Source: an uncultured bacterium (lineage in GTDB: Bacteria > Cyanobacteriota > Vampirovibrionia > Gastranaerophilales > Gastranaerophilaceae). Taken from it: a stretch of 25,331 bases of DNA. Positions 6,758 to 15,147 of the stretch are shown here, piece after piece; positions within the stretch are counted from its first letter, which is position 1, and each line of letters opens with the position of its first letter. The DNA lies in contig CADCPD010000004.1 in assembly GCA_902803265.1 (NCBI GenBank), forward strand, positions 1-25,331, given 5' to 3'. Position numbers and translations under genes: made by a program. The notes below the pieces were generated by a model that was given only the letters and a program-made list of their open reading frames with translations, was not told where the DNA came from and did no database searches.

Positions 6758-6786
6758 ATATTAAACGATTTTAACTTTTTTTGCAA
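6758..6786 (-). promoter_or_regulatory. Promoter of the TPR-ATPase gene (predicted leaderless)
   Basis: On the minus strand, TTGCAA (6781-6786), a 17-base spacer and TAATAT (6758-6763). The expected start, six to seven bases on, is 6751-6752, which is the A of the ATG. The upstream sequence has no purine-rich ribosome site. Confidence 0.55.
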
Positions 6787-6801
6787 ATAGCAACAAAATA
6801 A

Positions 6802-6830
6802 TTGTAAAATAATCCTATTGATAATAAAAT
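6802..6830 (+). promoter_or_regulatory. Promoter of the microprotein/M23/lptD operon
   Basis: TTGTAA (6802-6807), a 17-base spacer and TAAAAT (6825-6830) lie 21 bases before the microprotein ATG. It diverges from the promoter at 6758-6786, with 15 bases between the two -35 elements. Confidence 0.6.
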
Positions 6831-6851
6831 ATAACTAAAGAGGGGGATAAA

Positions 6852-6956
6852 ATGGAATTTTTCAGAAGACACCAAAAACTAATTATAGGGATAATAGCTG
6901 TAACCTTTATAAGTTGGACTGTCGGGCTTCTTATGCTTCCTCTTGTATTTAGATAG
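6852..6956 (+). CDS. 34-residue single-pass membrane microprotein
   Basis: ATG at 6852, TAG at 6954-6956. The product starts MEFFRRHQKL and continues with a hydrophobic stretch (about residues 11-31, LIIGIIAVTF...LLMLPLV) ending in FR. A basic N-terminus before the helix predicts the N-terminus in the cytoplasm. Its ribosome site (AGAGGGGG at about 6838-6845, ideal spacing) is the strongest in the window, and a promoter lies directly upstream. Its stop is 6 bp before the GTG of the M23 peptidase gene, so the two are probably coupled. I do not recognise a family. It could be a leader peptide for the next gene or a small partner of an envelope complex; the membrane-helix composition favours a real protein. 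Confidence 0.72.
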   Translation: MEFFRRHQKLIIGIIAVTFISWTVGLLMLPLVFR

Positions 6957-6962
6957 GAAAAA

Positions 6963-8075
6963 GTGAAAAAAAGATTTTATAATATACTAAAAAATATCTT
7001 CATTCTTGTTGTTATTTTCTCACTAACGACAACAGTTTCTTTTGCAAAAGTAAAGACAAAAGAAGAAGCAAGAAAGCAAATAAACAGATTAAAATTTTTA
7101 GAGCGTGTTGAATCAAACAAATTATATAAAAATCAACAAAAACTTGAATCAACTACCGCAGACTTAAAGTATTCAAAGGAAAGATATTCAAACACAAAAG
7201 ACCAATTGTCAGTACTTGAAGGACAATTGTCTGTTGCATTAAACGAATATAATTCCATGGATTACCAGCTTAAAAACAGAATTAGACAAATTTTTAAATC
7301 TCAAAGAAAAGGTGTTGTTGTTCTGTTAATGGAATCTGAAAATTTTAATGATTTTCTGGACAGAATTTACTATTCAAATATAATATTGAAAAAAGATTAT
7401 CAAAATATGGTACAAGCAAGAGCAAAAGCAAAAGAAATAGCATACCTAAAATATAACATAGAAGAAAAGAAAAAAATTCTTGCAAGTTCAATCAGACAAA
7501 TTAATCAACAACAAGAATATATTCAACGCTCAATTTCAAGAAATGAAAATATGATTAATAAATTGAGAACAGACAGAGTTGCTTATGAAAAAGCAGAAAA
7601 AGAACTTGCAAAACAATCTGAAAGTATCGGAACAATGATAAGTAAGAGTTCATCATCATCAACTCAAACTATAAAAGTAGTATCAGGATTTATAAAACCG
7701 ATATCAGGAAGAATTACATCACCATATGGATACAGAACACATCCAATATTTAATAGTAGAACATTCCACTCAGGTATTGATATAGGCGGTCCATACAGAG
7801 GAGCAATACACGCATCAAATTCAGGAAAAGTAATATTTACCGGATGGTATGGCGGATATGGAAAAGTTGTAATTATAGATCACGGTCAAATAAATGGGGA
7901 ACCAACATCTACATTATATGCACATATGGATGAAATAAAAGTTAGTAACGGAGCTTATGTAACTAAAGGACAAGTAATAGGACTTGAGGGAACAACTGGA
8001 TATTCAACAGGACCGCATGTACACTTTGAAGTTCGTGTAAACGGTAAAACAAGAAACCCTCTAAATTATATTTAA
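6963..8075 (+). CDS. Murein hydrolase: coiled coil plus M23 metallopeptidase (EnvC/NlpD-like layout)
   Basis: This is a periplasmic peptidoglycan endopeptidase or amidase activator of 370 residues. A signal peptide (KKRFYNILKNIFILVVIFS...VSFA, cleavage near residue 28) is followed by a long charged coiled coil to about residue 225, a short Ser-rich linker, and a C-terminal M23/LytM domain. The domain has the full zinc and catalytic set: H269 and D273 in HSGID, H321 in YAHM, and H352 and H354 in HVHFE. It therefore looks enzymatically competent, unlike E. coli EnvC, whose LytM site is degenerate. The start is GTG at 6963, just after the microprotein stop, with GGAAAAA as a modest ribosome site. 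Downstream neighbours (LptD, lytic transglycosylase) fit a role in envelope growth or division. The natural substrate bond cannot be told from sequence. Confidence 0.92.
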   Translation: MKKRFYNILKNIFILVVIFSLTTTVSFAKVKTKEEARKQINRLKFLERVESNKLYKNQQKLESTTADLKYSKERYSNTKDQLSVLEGQLSVALNEYNSMDYQLKNRIRQIFKSQRKGVVVLLMESENFNDFLDRIYYSNIILKKDYQNMVQARAKAKEIAYLKYNIEEKKKILASSIRQINQQQEYIQRSISRNENMINKLRTDRVAYEKAEKELAKQSESIGTMISKSSSSSTQTIKVVSGFIKPISGRITSPYGYRTHPIFNSRTFHSGIDIGGPYRGAIHASNSGKVIFTGWYGGYGKVVIIDHGQINGEPTSTLYAHMDEIKVSNGAYVTKGQVIGLEGTTGYSTGPHVHFEVRVNGKTRNPLNYI

Positions 8076-8108
8076 ACTTAAAATACTGGGAGTAAGATAG
8101 GGATATAA

Positions 8109-10292
8109 ATGAAAAAATTAATAATATTATTAACTTTAACATTAATAAATATACAAGCTGCATTTGCAATAAATGATAAACCTCTTCTTGAGACAATGGG
8201 AGCACCATCGTTAGAAGAGTTAGGTAACCCAATTTTTGTTGAAGCAAAAACTTTAGAAGAAAAATTACAAGAAAAAGAACTTGAAAGAAAAAATCAGCAA
8301 AATCAGATTATGATGACCGAAGAATTTGATAAGTCATCTCTTCATTCTTACGGTAATTCAATAAAGCCATTTCAATTTATAAGATTAAAGGCTAAAAAAG
8401 CATTCTTAGAAAGAAAAAACAAAAAAAATAAAACAGAATTAACCGCAGAAGAAGAAAGTCTTGATTCACAAGAAGAACTTCAAACAAAAATTAAACTTGA
8501 ATGTAAAGAAATGGAATACATTGCAGATAAAAAAGAAATTCAAGCAAGAGGAGGAGCAAAGCTTACATTTCCAGAGCAAAATACTATAGCTACCGCAGAC
8601 ACAATGATATACAATCAAAAAGAAGCCATTATCAAAATGATAGGTGACGTTGTAATTAAACGCGGAGAAAATGATGAAATAACCGGAGAATATCTACAAA
8701 TAGATCTAAACGAAGAAATTGGAGTTTTAGATAACGTAAAATCATCAGGATACGAAATAGAAACAGTAGCTGAAAAAGGTATTATGTACGGAGATACAAC
8801 GATTCAAGAAAACGGTCATTTGGTTGTTGCAAAACCTTTTAACATAAGACTTCGTTCAGGTATGTATGGAGATCCTGACATACAATACAGAGATGAAGAT
8901 AAGTATACATATGAAGATATGACACATAATAGTAAGTTTGTCGTTAAATCAAGTAGTATTATAATAAATTCAAAAAAAGATTTAGATAAAATAACCTTAA
9001 AAAATATGGAGTTATACAAAAATGGAAAAAGAATTTTAAAATTGCCATCAACAACTTTGTATCAAAACAAAGAACAAGACTATTTTGAAGGTAATTACCC
9101 TGAAATAGGTACTCGTTCAAAATTAGGATTATTCGTAGGCCCCGGTTTTGTATTAGAATTACCGAAAGGAGCTATATTTAAAGTTATACCTATGTTAAAC
9201 TACCAAGGAAAGCTAGGTATAGGTGGTATTGGTAAATTTAGAAGCGCAACAAATTACACTGAAGTAGGTTACGGATCAGCTGCGAACATATTTACAGTAA
9301 AAGGTCGCCAAGAATTAGACAAAAATTTATATGTAAACTATGGTATGAATTCTTATTTACCTAATGGTTTTTTAGGTGACGGCTGGACAAAATATGCCGC
9401 AGATGTTGTTTATGAAAAAAGAAACAGTATTGCAAATTTTATGGGAGAAAAAAGACCTTTACACTTTGAGCAAATTGTAAGTGCAGGTTACATACAGGAT
9501 GATGGTTCTAAAGAATCTTATGATAAATGGAACAAGGGTATTTTTGATAAAAATCACAATAAATTAAAGAGCAATAATATAGGAACAGTCAGATTAAGAT
9601 ATATGCTTGATATGTATCAAGATATGTACCATTATGAAAATCCTGAAAAATTATTCTTTGCAGATTTATATTTGTATATGCAAGGTTCAGCCTCTGTATA
9701 TGGAACCGGAGACACGCAATTTATAGGTCGTGTAGGGCCAATGCTTAGAACACAATGCAAATATTGGATGCAAGATGTAGGATATTTCCAATCAGCATAT
9801 AGCGATGAAACTCCAATACCAATTTTTGATGCATATAGATACGGAAAAGCAAACGTATATTTGAGAGAGTCTGTAAAAATAACTAAAATGCTTATGTTAT
9901 CTTGGTATGGTTCTGCAAATTTATCAGATGACGCTCCTGACGGAAGACTTTTACAAGAAAGCAGATTTGTTGTTGGGATAGGACCGGATGATTTAAGATT
10001 AATTTTAGGATGGGACGTTGTAAGACAAAACTCATATATTGGATTTTCAATAAATATGGATACAAAAGGCAGCGAAATTTACTATGACAAAATGGAAATA
10101 AAAAATCCTGATAAATTCGGAAAGAAAGACAAATACGGACTTGCCGCTCTTGAACAATTGGATGAAAGCGAAGATTTAAAATATAATGTATACAAACCTG
10201 TTTTAAAAACCGATAAAAAAGAATACCTTGAAAAATGCCAAGTATTTGACGTAGAAGATTCTTCTTTAAGAATGAACGGTGAAAACATATAA
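8109..10292 (+). CDS. lptD: LPS-assembly protein LptD-like (OstA domain plus beta-barrel)
   Basis: LptD is an outer-membrane protein that inserts lipopolysaccharide into the outer leaflet. This one has 727 residues. The signal peptide is MKKLIILLTL...AAFA (cleavage near residue 20). A polar, Lys/Glu-rich region (about 45-130) follows that is not usual in E. coli LptD. From about 133 to 250 there are OstA/LptA-type beta repeats (IKLECKEMEYIADKKEIQARGGAKLTF and ITGEYLQIDLNEEIGVLDNV are characteristic). The rest, from about 330, is rich in alternating aromatic strands (VGPGFVLELP, VRLRYMLDMY, DLRLILGWDVV, SYIGFSINM), as in an outer-membrane barrel. Only a few cysteines are present, so the E. coli disulfide scheme is not evident. 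It lies 33 bp after the M23 gene with ribosome site AGGGAT. The extended N-terminal insert is lineage-specific as far as I can judge. Confidence 0.85.
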   Translation: MKKLIILLTLTLINIQAAFAINDKPLLETMGAPSLEELGNPIFVEAKTLEEKLQEKELERKNQQNQIMMTEEFDKSSLHSYGNSIKPFQFIRLKAKKAFLERKNKKNKTELTAEEESLDSQEELQTKIKLECKEMEYIADKKEIQARGGAKLTFPEQNTIATADTMIYNQKEAIIKMIGDVVIKRGENDEITGEYLQIDLNEEIGVLDNVKSSGYEIETVAEKGIMYGDTTIQENGHLVVAKPFNIRLRSGMYGDPDIQYRDEDKYTYEDMTHNSKFVVKSSSIIINSKKDLDKITLKNMELYKNGKRILKLPSTTLYQNKEQDYFEGNYPEIGTRSKLGLFVGPGFVLELPKGAIFKVIPMLNYQGKLGIGGIGKFRSATNYTEVGYGSAANIFTVKGRQELDKNLYVNYGMNSYLPNGFLGDGWTKYAADVVYEKRNSIANFMGEKRPLHFEQIVSAGYIQDDGSKESYDKWNKGIFDKNHNKLKSNNIGTVRLRYMLDMYQDMYHYENPEKLFFADLYLYMQGSASVYGTGDTQFIGRVGPMLRTQCKYWMQDVGYFQSAYSDETPIPIFDAYRYGKANVYLRESVKITKMLMLSWYGSANLSDDAPDGRLLQESRFVVGIGPDDLRLILGWDVVRQNSYIGFSINMDTKGSEIYYDKMEIKNPDKFGKKDKYGLAALEQLDESEDLKYNVYKPVLKTDKKEYLEKCQVFDVEDSSLRMNGENI

Positions 10293-10374
10293 AAACATTA
10301 TACTTTTAAAACTTTAATAGTGGGAGATAAAATATAAGCTTTAATAACTTTTGAGGTAGATTTTTTTATAGGAT

Positions 10375-10403
10375 TTGAAGAATAAAAATAAATTTCAGAT
10401 AAT
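10375..10403 (+). promoter_or_regulatory. Possible promoter for the lytic transglycosylase gene
   Basis: TTGAAG (10375-10380), a 17-base spacer and GATAAT (10398-10403), about 90 bases before the ATG. The 201-bp gap after lptD otherwise shows only AT-rich sequence with no clear hairpin, so the gene could also be read from upstream. Confidence 0.35.
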
Positions 10404-10493
10404 TTCTTTTTTCGCATAAATACAATATATAAAATCTTACAAAAGAAAACATTGTAAAAAACTATAAAAAATAGGGATAGTGAAATAAAAAGT

Positions 10494-12470
10494 ATGAATT
10501 CAAAACAAAAACCAATATTAATAATAATATTAATATTTACTATTATCGGATTAGTAATAGTAACTTCTTTTAATTCCAAAATATCCTTAAAGAAGACATT
10601 GAATATATATAGTGCAGGTTTGGAATATTACAAAGCGGGTAATTATACAAAAGCGTATAAAACATTTGGAAAAATCTCATCACTGTCAACATTAAAACCT
10701 GCAGCAATGTATAGACAAGCAAGAGCTTTGGAACAATCTGGTCATTTTAGAAGAGCAATTCTTACGTATAACATATTAGCTTTAAGATATCCAAATTTTC
10801 AATTAACACCAAAATCAAAATATAACGCAGGAAAATTATCATACGATATCGGTAATTATAATCAGGCAAAAAAATTATTCAAAGAAGTTTCAAATAAATA
10901 TACCGAAAGTGAATATGCAACGGCAAGTGAATATTATTTAGGGATGATTGAATACAAAAAAGCAAAAAGTATTCAAAATGAAACACAAAAAATATTCACA
11001 GAAGAAAAAGCTTTAATTAGATTCAGACAATATTTATCTGATGCTCCCGGCGGAAGATATGCTCAAACATGTATAAACAAGATAAAAGAACTTCAAAATA
11101 ATAAATTAAAAAAAGAAGATAGTTATATAATTGCAAAGTCTTACTATGCTTTATATGACTATAAATCTGCTTACAAATATTTTTCTCAAACTTATACACC
11201 AAAAGCTTGGACTGATATTGTTAAAAATGATTATGAATTACAAAATTACGAAAACCTAAGAACTTTAACAGAAAGAGGTCTCAGAGAATACTCTTACAAT
11301 GCTGAACAAAAGGATGTTTACAAAGCAATAGATTTATATCTAAAAACAACACCAAACAAAATAGAAGGTATAAAAAAATTATTAGATACAAATAAAAAAG
11401 CTAACGGATATGATTATGTTTTGTATTTAAATTGTAAAAACACACCAAGAAACGAACAAACACAATGTTATAAAGACATATACTATAATTATCCAAACGG
11501 ACAATTCGCAGCAGATGCATTGTACAATATGTTTTATGATGCAATTAAACAAAAAGAATATTTATATGCAAAAAATTTAGGAGAAGAACACCTAAAATTA
11601 TATCCGCATACAAAATCAACTCCGGCAGTTCTATTTTGGATGGCAAAAGTATATGACAAATTAAAACATTATAATACTGCCAAATCATATTATGATAAAG
11701 TTTTGAAAGAATATCCAGATGATTATTACGCATTTCAAGCATATTTAGAAACAAAAAGAATAGAAAATCCTATCTTAAAAACAGACATCACTGAGAAAAA
11801 AATAATGTTTCCGTATAAAATGAACAGTAATAATGATATGATAGTAAAATTAGCCATGCTTGAGGACTATTCACTATTAAAAGATATTTGCGAAAAGGAT
11901 AAATTTATTCAAAGCTGGATAGAATATCAAAAAGGAGAATATGCAAAATCAGCAGTTTTAGCAAGAGATGCAATGGAAGAATTAAGTGACAAACCATCTG
12001 TAAGCGATCTTAGATGGAGATTAGTATATCCTATTCATTATTATAAAGAAATAAAACAAAATTCCGGTAATAATAATCCTGTAATAATTTTATCACTCGT
12101 AAGAGAAGAAAGTTATTTTAATCCTACAGCAAGAAGTTCTGTTGGAGCACTTGGATTAATGCAATTAATGCCTCAAACAGCTAATGATATTGCAGATAGA
12201 AATGGTATTAAAGATTTTGATCTTTATAAACCGATGGATAATTTAAAAATAGGGAATTTATATTATTCTTATTTAAAAAATATTCTACATGGCAAAGATT
12301 TCTTCGTAATTTTAGCATACAACGGAGGTTTCAACGCCGTAAACAAATGGAAAGACTACTTAGATTATGAATGTAATAACGATTTTTTAGAACAGGTTCC
12401 ATATCAGGAAACTCAAAATTATCTAAAAAAAGTTATGCGAAGTTACTGGAATTATATAAGATTATATTAA
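10494..12470 (+). CDS. TPR-containing soluble-type lytic transglycosylase (Slt family), membrane-anchored
   Basis: It cleaves the MurNAc-GlcNAc bond of peptidoglycan with formation of 1,6-anhydro-MurNAc. The 658-residue protein has an N-terminal membrane anchor (PILIIILIFTIIGLVIVTSF, about residues 7-26). A long array of TPR-like helical repeats follows (AGLEYYKAGNYTKAYKTFG and similar), then a C-terminal SLT domain. Catalytic motifs are REES with E539 as the general acid, GALGLMQLMPQTA, and AYNGGFNAVNKW. This parallels the superhelical plus catalytic layout of E. coli Slt70. The start is ATG at 10494. The nearest ribosome-site-like AGGGA is about 16 bases away, so initiation may be weak. The gene is likely part of, or next to, the M23/lptD envelope operon, and it ends in a long hairpin shared with trxB. 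Confidence 0.93.
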   Translation: MNSKQKPILIIILIFTIIGLVIVTSFNSKISLKKTLNIYSAGLEYYKAGNYTKAYKTFGKISSLSTLKPAAMYRQARALEQSGHFRRAILTYNILALRYPNFQLTPKSKYNAGKLSYDIGNYNQAKKLFKEVSNKYTESEYATASEYYLGMIEYKKAKSIQNETQKIFTEEKALIRFRQYLSDAPGGRYAQTCINKIKELQNNKLKKEDSYIIAKSYYALYDYKSAYKYFSQTYTPKAWTDIVKNDYELQNYENLRTLTERGLREYSYNAEQKDVYKAIDLYLKTTPNKIEGIKKLLDTNKKANGYDYVLYLNCKNTPRNEQTQCYKDIYYNYPNGQFAADALYNMFYDAIKQKEYLYAKNLGEEHLKLYPHTKSTPAVLFWMAKVYDKLKHYNTAKSYYDKVLKEYPDDYYAFQAYLETKRIENPILKTDITEKKIMFPYKMNSNNDMIVKLAMLEDYSLLKDICEKDKFIQSWIEYQKGEYAKSAVLARDAMEELSDKPSVSDLRWRLVYPIHYYKEIKQNSGNNNPVIILSLVREESYFNPTARSSVGALGLMQLMPQTANDIADRNGIKDFDLYKPMDNLKIGNLYYSYLKNILHGKDFFVILAYNGGFNAVNKWKDYLDYECNNDFLEQVPYQETQNYLKKVMRSYWNYIRLY

Positions 12471-12473
12471 ACA

Positions 12474-12512
12474 CTAAAGGCGGGACTTTATTGCATAAAG
12501 TCCCGCCTTTAG
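12474..12512. terminator. Shared hairpin between converging slt and trxB genes
   Basis: A 17-bp perfect stem (12474-12490 with 12496-12512) and a 5-base loop. The stem ends in CCTTTAG on both strands. There is no long T run outside it in either direction, so it is either a bidirectional terminator with T inside the stem or an RNA-stabilising hairpin. Confidence 0.7.
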
Positions 12513-12528
12513 GCAAATATGAATAATA

Positions 12529-13497
12529 TTATTTATTAACAATTGGTTCTTCGACTTTTGTTTCAACATTTACAAGAGATTCAACGTATTTACCTGCATA
12601 AACAGCTGCAACAGCCCCATCAGAAGTTGCTGTAATAACTTGTCTTAAAGGTGTAACTCTGACATCTCCAGCTGCAAAAACACCTTTGATAGACGTTTCC
12701 ATCGTTTCATCAGTAATGATAAAACCGTTTGAATCTTGTGCAACTTGGCCGTTAATCAAATCTGTATTTGGCAAAAATCCTATATAAGGGAATACGCCAT
12801 CAACATCTATCGTTGATTTTTCACCTGTTTTAATATTAGTAACTTGTATTGTTTTAACGGTATCTTCACCTAAAATTTCATCAACAACAGTATCATAAAC
12901 AAATTCTAACTTTTCATTTTTGAAAGCAAGATTTTGAACTATTTTATCTGCTCTAAACTCATTTCTTCTGTGAATCACATAAACTTTTTGAGCAAATTTA
13001 GTTAAATACATAGCTTCTTCTAAAGCTGCATTTCCGCCGCCGACAACAGCAACAGTTTTATCTTTATAAAAAGCTCCGTCACAAATAGCACAATAACTAA
13101 CGCCTCTGCCAACAAACTCTTTTTCACCATTTACACCTAATTTTCTAGGTTGAGCACCTGTTGCAATAATAACAGATTTTGCTTTAAAAGTATGAGTTAA
13201 AGTTTCAATAATCTTTGGATTAGAAATTAAATCAACTCTTTTAATTTCCTCCATTGGAAATTTATTAACATTAAATTTATCTGCATGTTCTTCCATTTTT
13301 TCCATTAAATCATATCCGCCTATTATAGGAAAAGCCGGATAGTTTTCTAATTCCAAATAATTTGAAGGCTGACCGCCAAACATATTAATATCAACTATAG
13401 CAACGTTTCCTGCAGCTCTTGCAGCATAAATACCGGCAGATAAACCGGCTGGGCCACCACCCAAAATAACGGTATCAAATTCCAAAACTGTACTCAT
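12529..13497 (-). CDS. trxB: Thioredoxin reductase (NADPH)
   Basis: A flavoenzyme that passes electrons from NADPH to thioredoxin; cytoplasmic. The 322-residue protein has the FAD-binding GGGPAGLSAG (13-22), the redox-active CAIC pair (C136 and C139, followed by D140), and a second dinucleotide fold GGGNAALEEA (153-162). The HRRNEFRA that follows is the NADPH-specifying form. GVFAAGDV lies near the C-terminus. A short extra tail (NVETKVEEPIVNK) follows the usual end. The ATG at 13497 has a ribosome site of the form AAGGGTGAGG. No thioredoxin gene is adjacent in the window. It converges on the lytic transglycosylase gene, and a shared hairpin lies between them. Confidence 0.97.
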   Translation of the reverse strand: MSTVLEFDTVILGGGPAGLSAGIYAARAAGNVAIVDINMFGGQPSNYLELENYPAFPIIGGYDLMEKMEEHADKFNVNKFPMEEIKRVDLISNPKIIETLTHTFKAKSVIIATGAQPRKLGVNGEKEFVGRGVSYCAICDGAFYKDKTVAVVGGGNAALEEAMYLTKFAQKVYVIHRRNEFRADKIVQNLAFKNEKLEFVYDTVVDEILGEDTVKTIQVTNIKTGEKSTIDVDGVFPYIGFLPNTDLINGQVAQDSNGFIITDETMETSIKGVFAAGDVRVTPLRQVITATSDGAVAAVYAGKYVESLVNVETKVEEPIVNK

Positions 13498-13581
13498 TTC
13501 CTCACCCTTATATAAATTCTGACGTAAATATTTTTATTTTGTTTCAAAAATTTTTAATAAATTTTATTTTTGATAAATTTG

Positions 13582-13610
13582 GCAAATGCCACATATAATG
13601 TGGCATTTGC
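13582..13610 (-). terminator. Hairpin downstream of pgi
   Basis: A 13-bp perfect stem, GCAAATGCCACAT (13582-13594) with ATGTGGCATTTGC (13598-13610), and a 3-base loop, 30 bp past the pgi stop. On the minus strand the stem is followed by an AT-rich stretch rather than a pure T run. It probably ends pgi transcription before trxB. Confidence 0.65.
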
Positions 13611-13639
13611 TTATTTTTATACAATTTTTATTGTTTTAA

Positions 13640-15028
13640 TTATACAGTGACCATTTTTTCTTGAAGAGTTTTTGCAGATTCTTCATAACCTGCTCTGCCC
13701 ATCAATGCATATGTATAATTTTTAGCTTGTTCAACACCAGGTTGATTAAAGGTATTAATGTTATATAATTCACCGGCAATTGCTGTTTGAACTTCTAACA
13801 TATATAACAATTGAGCAACGTTATAAGCATCAACTTTCGGTATTGAAATTGTTATTGTAGGACGTTTGTAATCTGCTAAAGCTACTCTTGTAGAATCAGC
13901 TTCCGCATTAATTAATTGGTTAATTGATTTTCCGCCTAAATAACCAATACCAGTATAATCAAATATTTCAGGAATTTTTAATTCATTATCAAATTCTTCA
14001 ACACGAATAAATGAAATAACTTTATCATTAGGGCCTTCATTGTAAAGTTGAATTTGAGAGTGTTGATCAGTTGCACCTAAAGCCTTAATAGGTGTAGGTC
14101 CCACATGAACTTCTTTACCTTTATTATCAACTTGTTTGCCTAAAGATTCTGCCCATAATTGAACATACCAGTCAGAAACATATTTTAATCTGCTTGAATA
14201 TGGCATCATAACAGAAAGTCTTTTATTTTTCTTTGTATCATATAAATAGTGAATTAACGCATTTTGAGCGGCAATATTTTCAGAGATATTAGTATTTTTC
14301 AAAGCTAAATCCATATCTTTGATACCGTTCATAATTTCATCAATATTAATACCAACCAAAGCTAAAGGTAATAAACCGACAGCTGAGAATACTGAAAATC
14401 TTCCACCAACATCATCAGGTACTACAAAAGTCTTATAACCTTCTTGGTCAGCTAATTGTCTTAATACGCCAACTTTTTTATCAGTTGTAGCAACAATATT
14501 TTTTCTGTATTCATCACCAAGTTCTTTTTCCATAATGTCTTTAACTATCATATATTGAGACATTGTTTCTGCAGTAGAACCTGATTTAGTAATTACGTTA
14601 ACAAGAGTTCTCTTTAAATCTATCGTATTTAACAATCCTGTAATCTGGTCAGGATCGATGTTATCCAAGAAGAATAATCTAGGATAATTATCTCTTTGTT
14701 CAGGTGTTAATAAATTCCAATATGGTTTTAATAGAGCTTCAGAAACAGCAATGCCACCTAAAGCTGAACCGCCAATACCTAAAACTAAAACATTATCAAA
14801 TCTGCCTCTTACTTGAGCTGCAAATTCTTTAACATACCAAACTGTTTCTTCATTGTAACCAAGATTCATCCATTGTAGCCATTGACCTGGTTTATCTTTT
14901 CTTTTATTCAAATCTGTTATGATTTGAGCTATTTGGTCTTTATGTTTTGAAAATTCTTTTTCCACTTCCAAACCATGGTCTTTGCCGATAATGTCTTTGT
15001 CTACATAATGGTAATTTAATTTAATCAT
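13640..15028 (-). CDS. pgi: Glucose-6-phosphate isomerase
   Basis: It interconverts glucose-6-phosphate and fructose-6-phosphate in the cytoplasm; the product also feeds cell-wall amino-sugar synthesis. It has 462 residues, the length of the shorter PGI group (Gram-positive and cyanobacterial type) rather than the 550-residue E. coli type. Motifs are GIGGSALGG (84-92), KSGSTAET (148-155) for phosphate binding, DDVGGRFSVFSAVG (205-218), which is PGI signature 1, and FNQPGVEQAK near the C-terminus, which is signature 2. The ATG at 15028 has ribosome site GGAGAG. It has its own predicted promoter and a hairpin after it, so it is likely monocistronic. Confidence 0.97.
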   Translation of the reverse strand: MIKLNYHYVDKDIIGKDHGLEVEKEFSKHKDQIAQIITDLNKRKDKPGQWLQWMNLGYNEETVWYVKEFAAQVRGRFDNVLVLGIGGSALGGIAVSEALLKPYWNLLTPEQRDNYPRLFFLDNIDPDQITGLLNTIDLKRTLVNVITKSGSTAETMSQYMIVKDIMEKELGDEYRKNIVATTDKKVGVLRQLADQEGYKTFVVPDDVGGRFSVFSAVGLLPLALVGINIDEIMNGIKDMDLALKNTNISENIAAQNALIHYLYDTKKNKRLSVMMPYSSRLKYVSDWYVQLWAESLGKQVDNKGKEVHVGPTPIKALGATDQHSQIQLYNEGPNDKVISFIRVEEFDNELKIPEIFDYTGIGYLGGKSINQLINAEADSTRVALADYKRPTITISIPKVDAYNVAQLLYMLEVQTAIAGELYNINTFNQPGVEQAKNYTYALMGRAGYEESAKTLQEKMVTV

Positions 15029-15097
15029 TTTTTAACACTCTCCATTTGGGTAACTACTAGAATAAATGCCTACACTGCATAATAATGCCGTAGTTTT

Positions 15098-15126
15098 ATT
15101 TTACTATTTAAAAAAAAATTTTACAA
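15098..15126 (-). promoter_or_regulatory. Predicted promoter of pgi
   Basis: On the minus strand, TTGTAA (15121-15126), a 17-base spacer and TAAAAT (15098-15103): the same hexamers and spacing as the promoter at 6802-6830. The leader would be about 63 nt. Confidence 0.55.
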
Positions 15127-15147
15127 TAGGTAAATATCCATTTTTTA

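Noticed and set aside
7963..8247. 94-codon minus-strand frame across the M23/lptD junction
   Set aside because: Shadow of conserved coding sequence and of the LptD signal peptide; hydrophobic only because of codon complementarity.
10293..10493. Possible riboswitch or attenuator in the 201-bp gap before the lytic transglycosylase
   Set aside because: Only AT-rich sequence with short weak inverted repeats; no conserved aptamer core or terminator/antiterminator pair could be recognised.
10298..10579. 93-codon minus-strand frame covering the lptD-slt gap
   Set aside because: Its upstream half is the reverse of the transglycosylase anchor. The possible 40-codon inner start has no ribosome site, and the product has no convincing fold.
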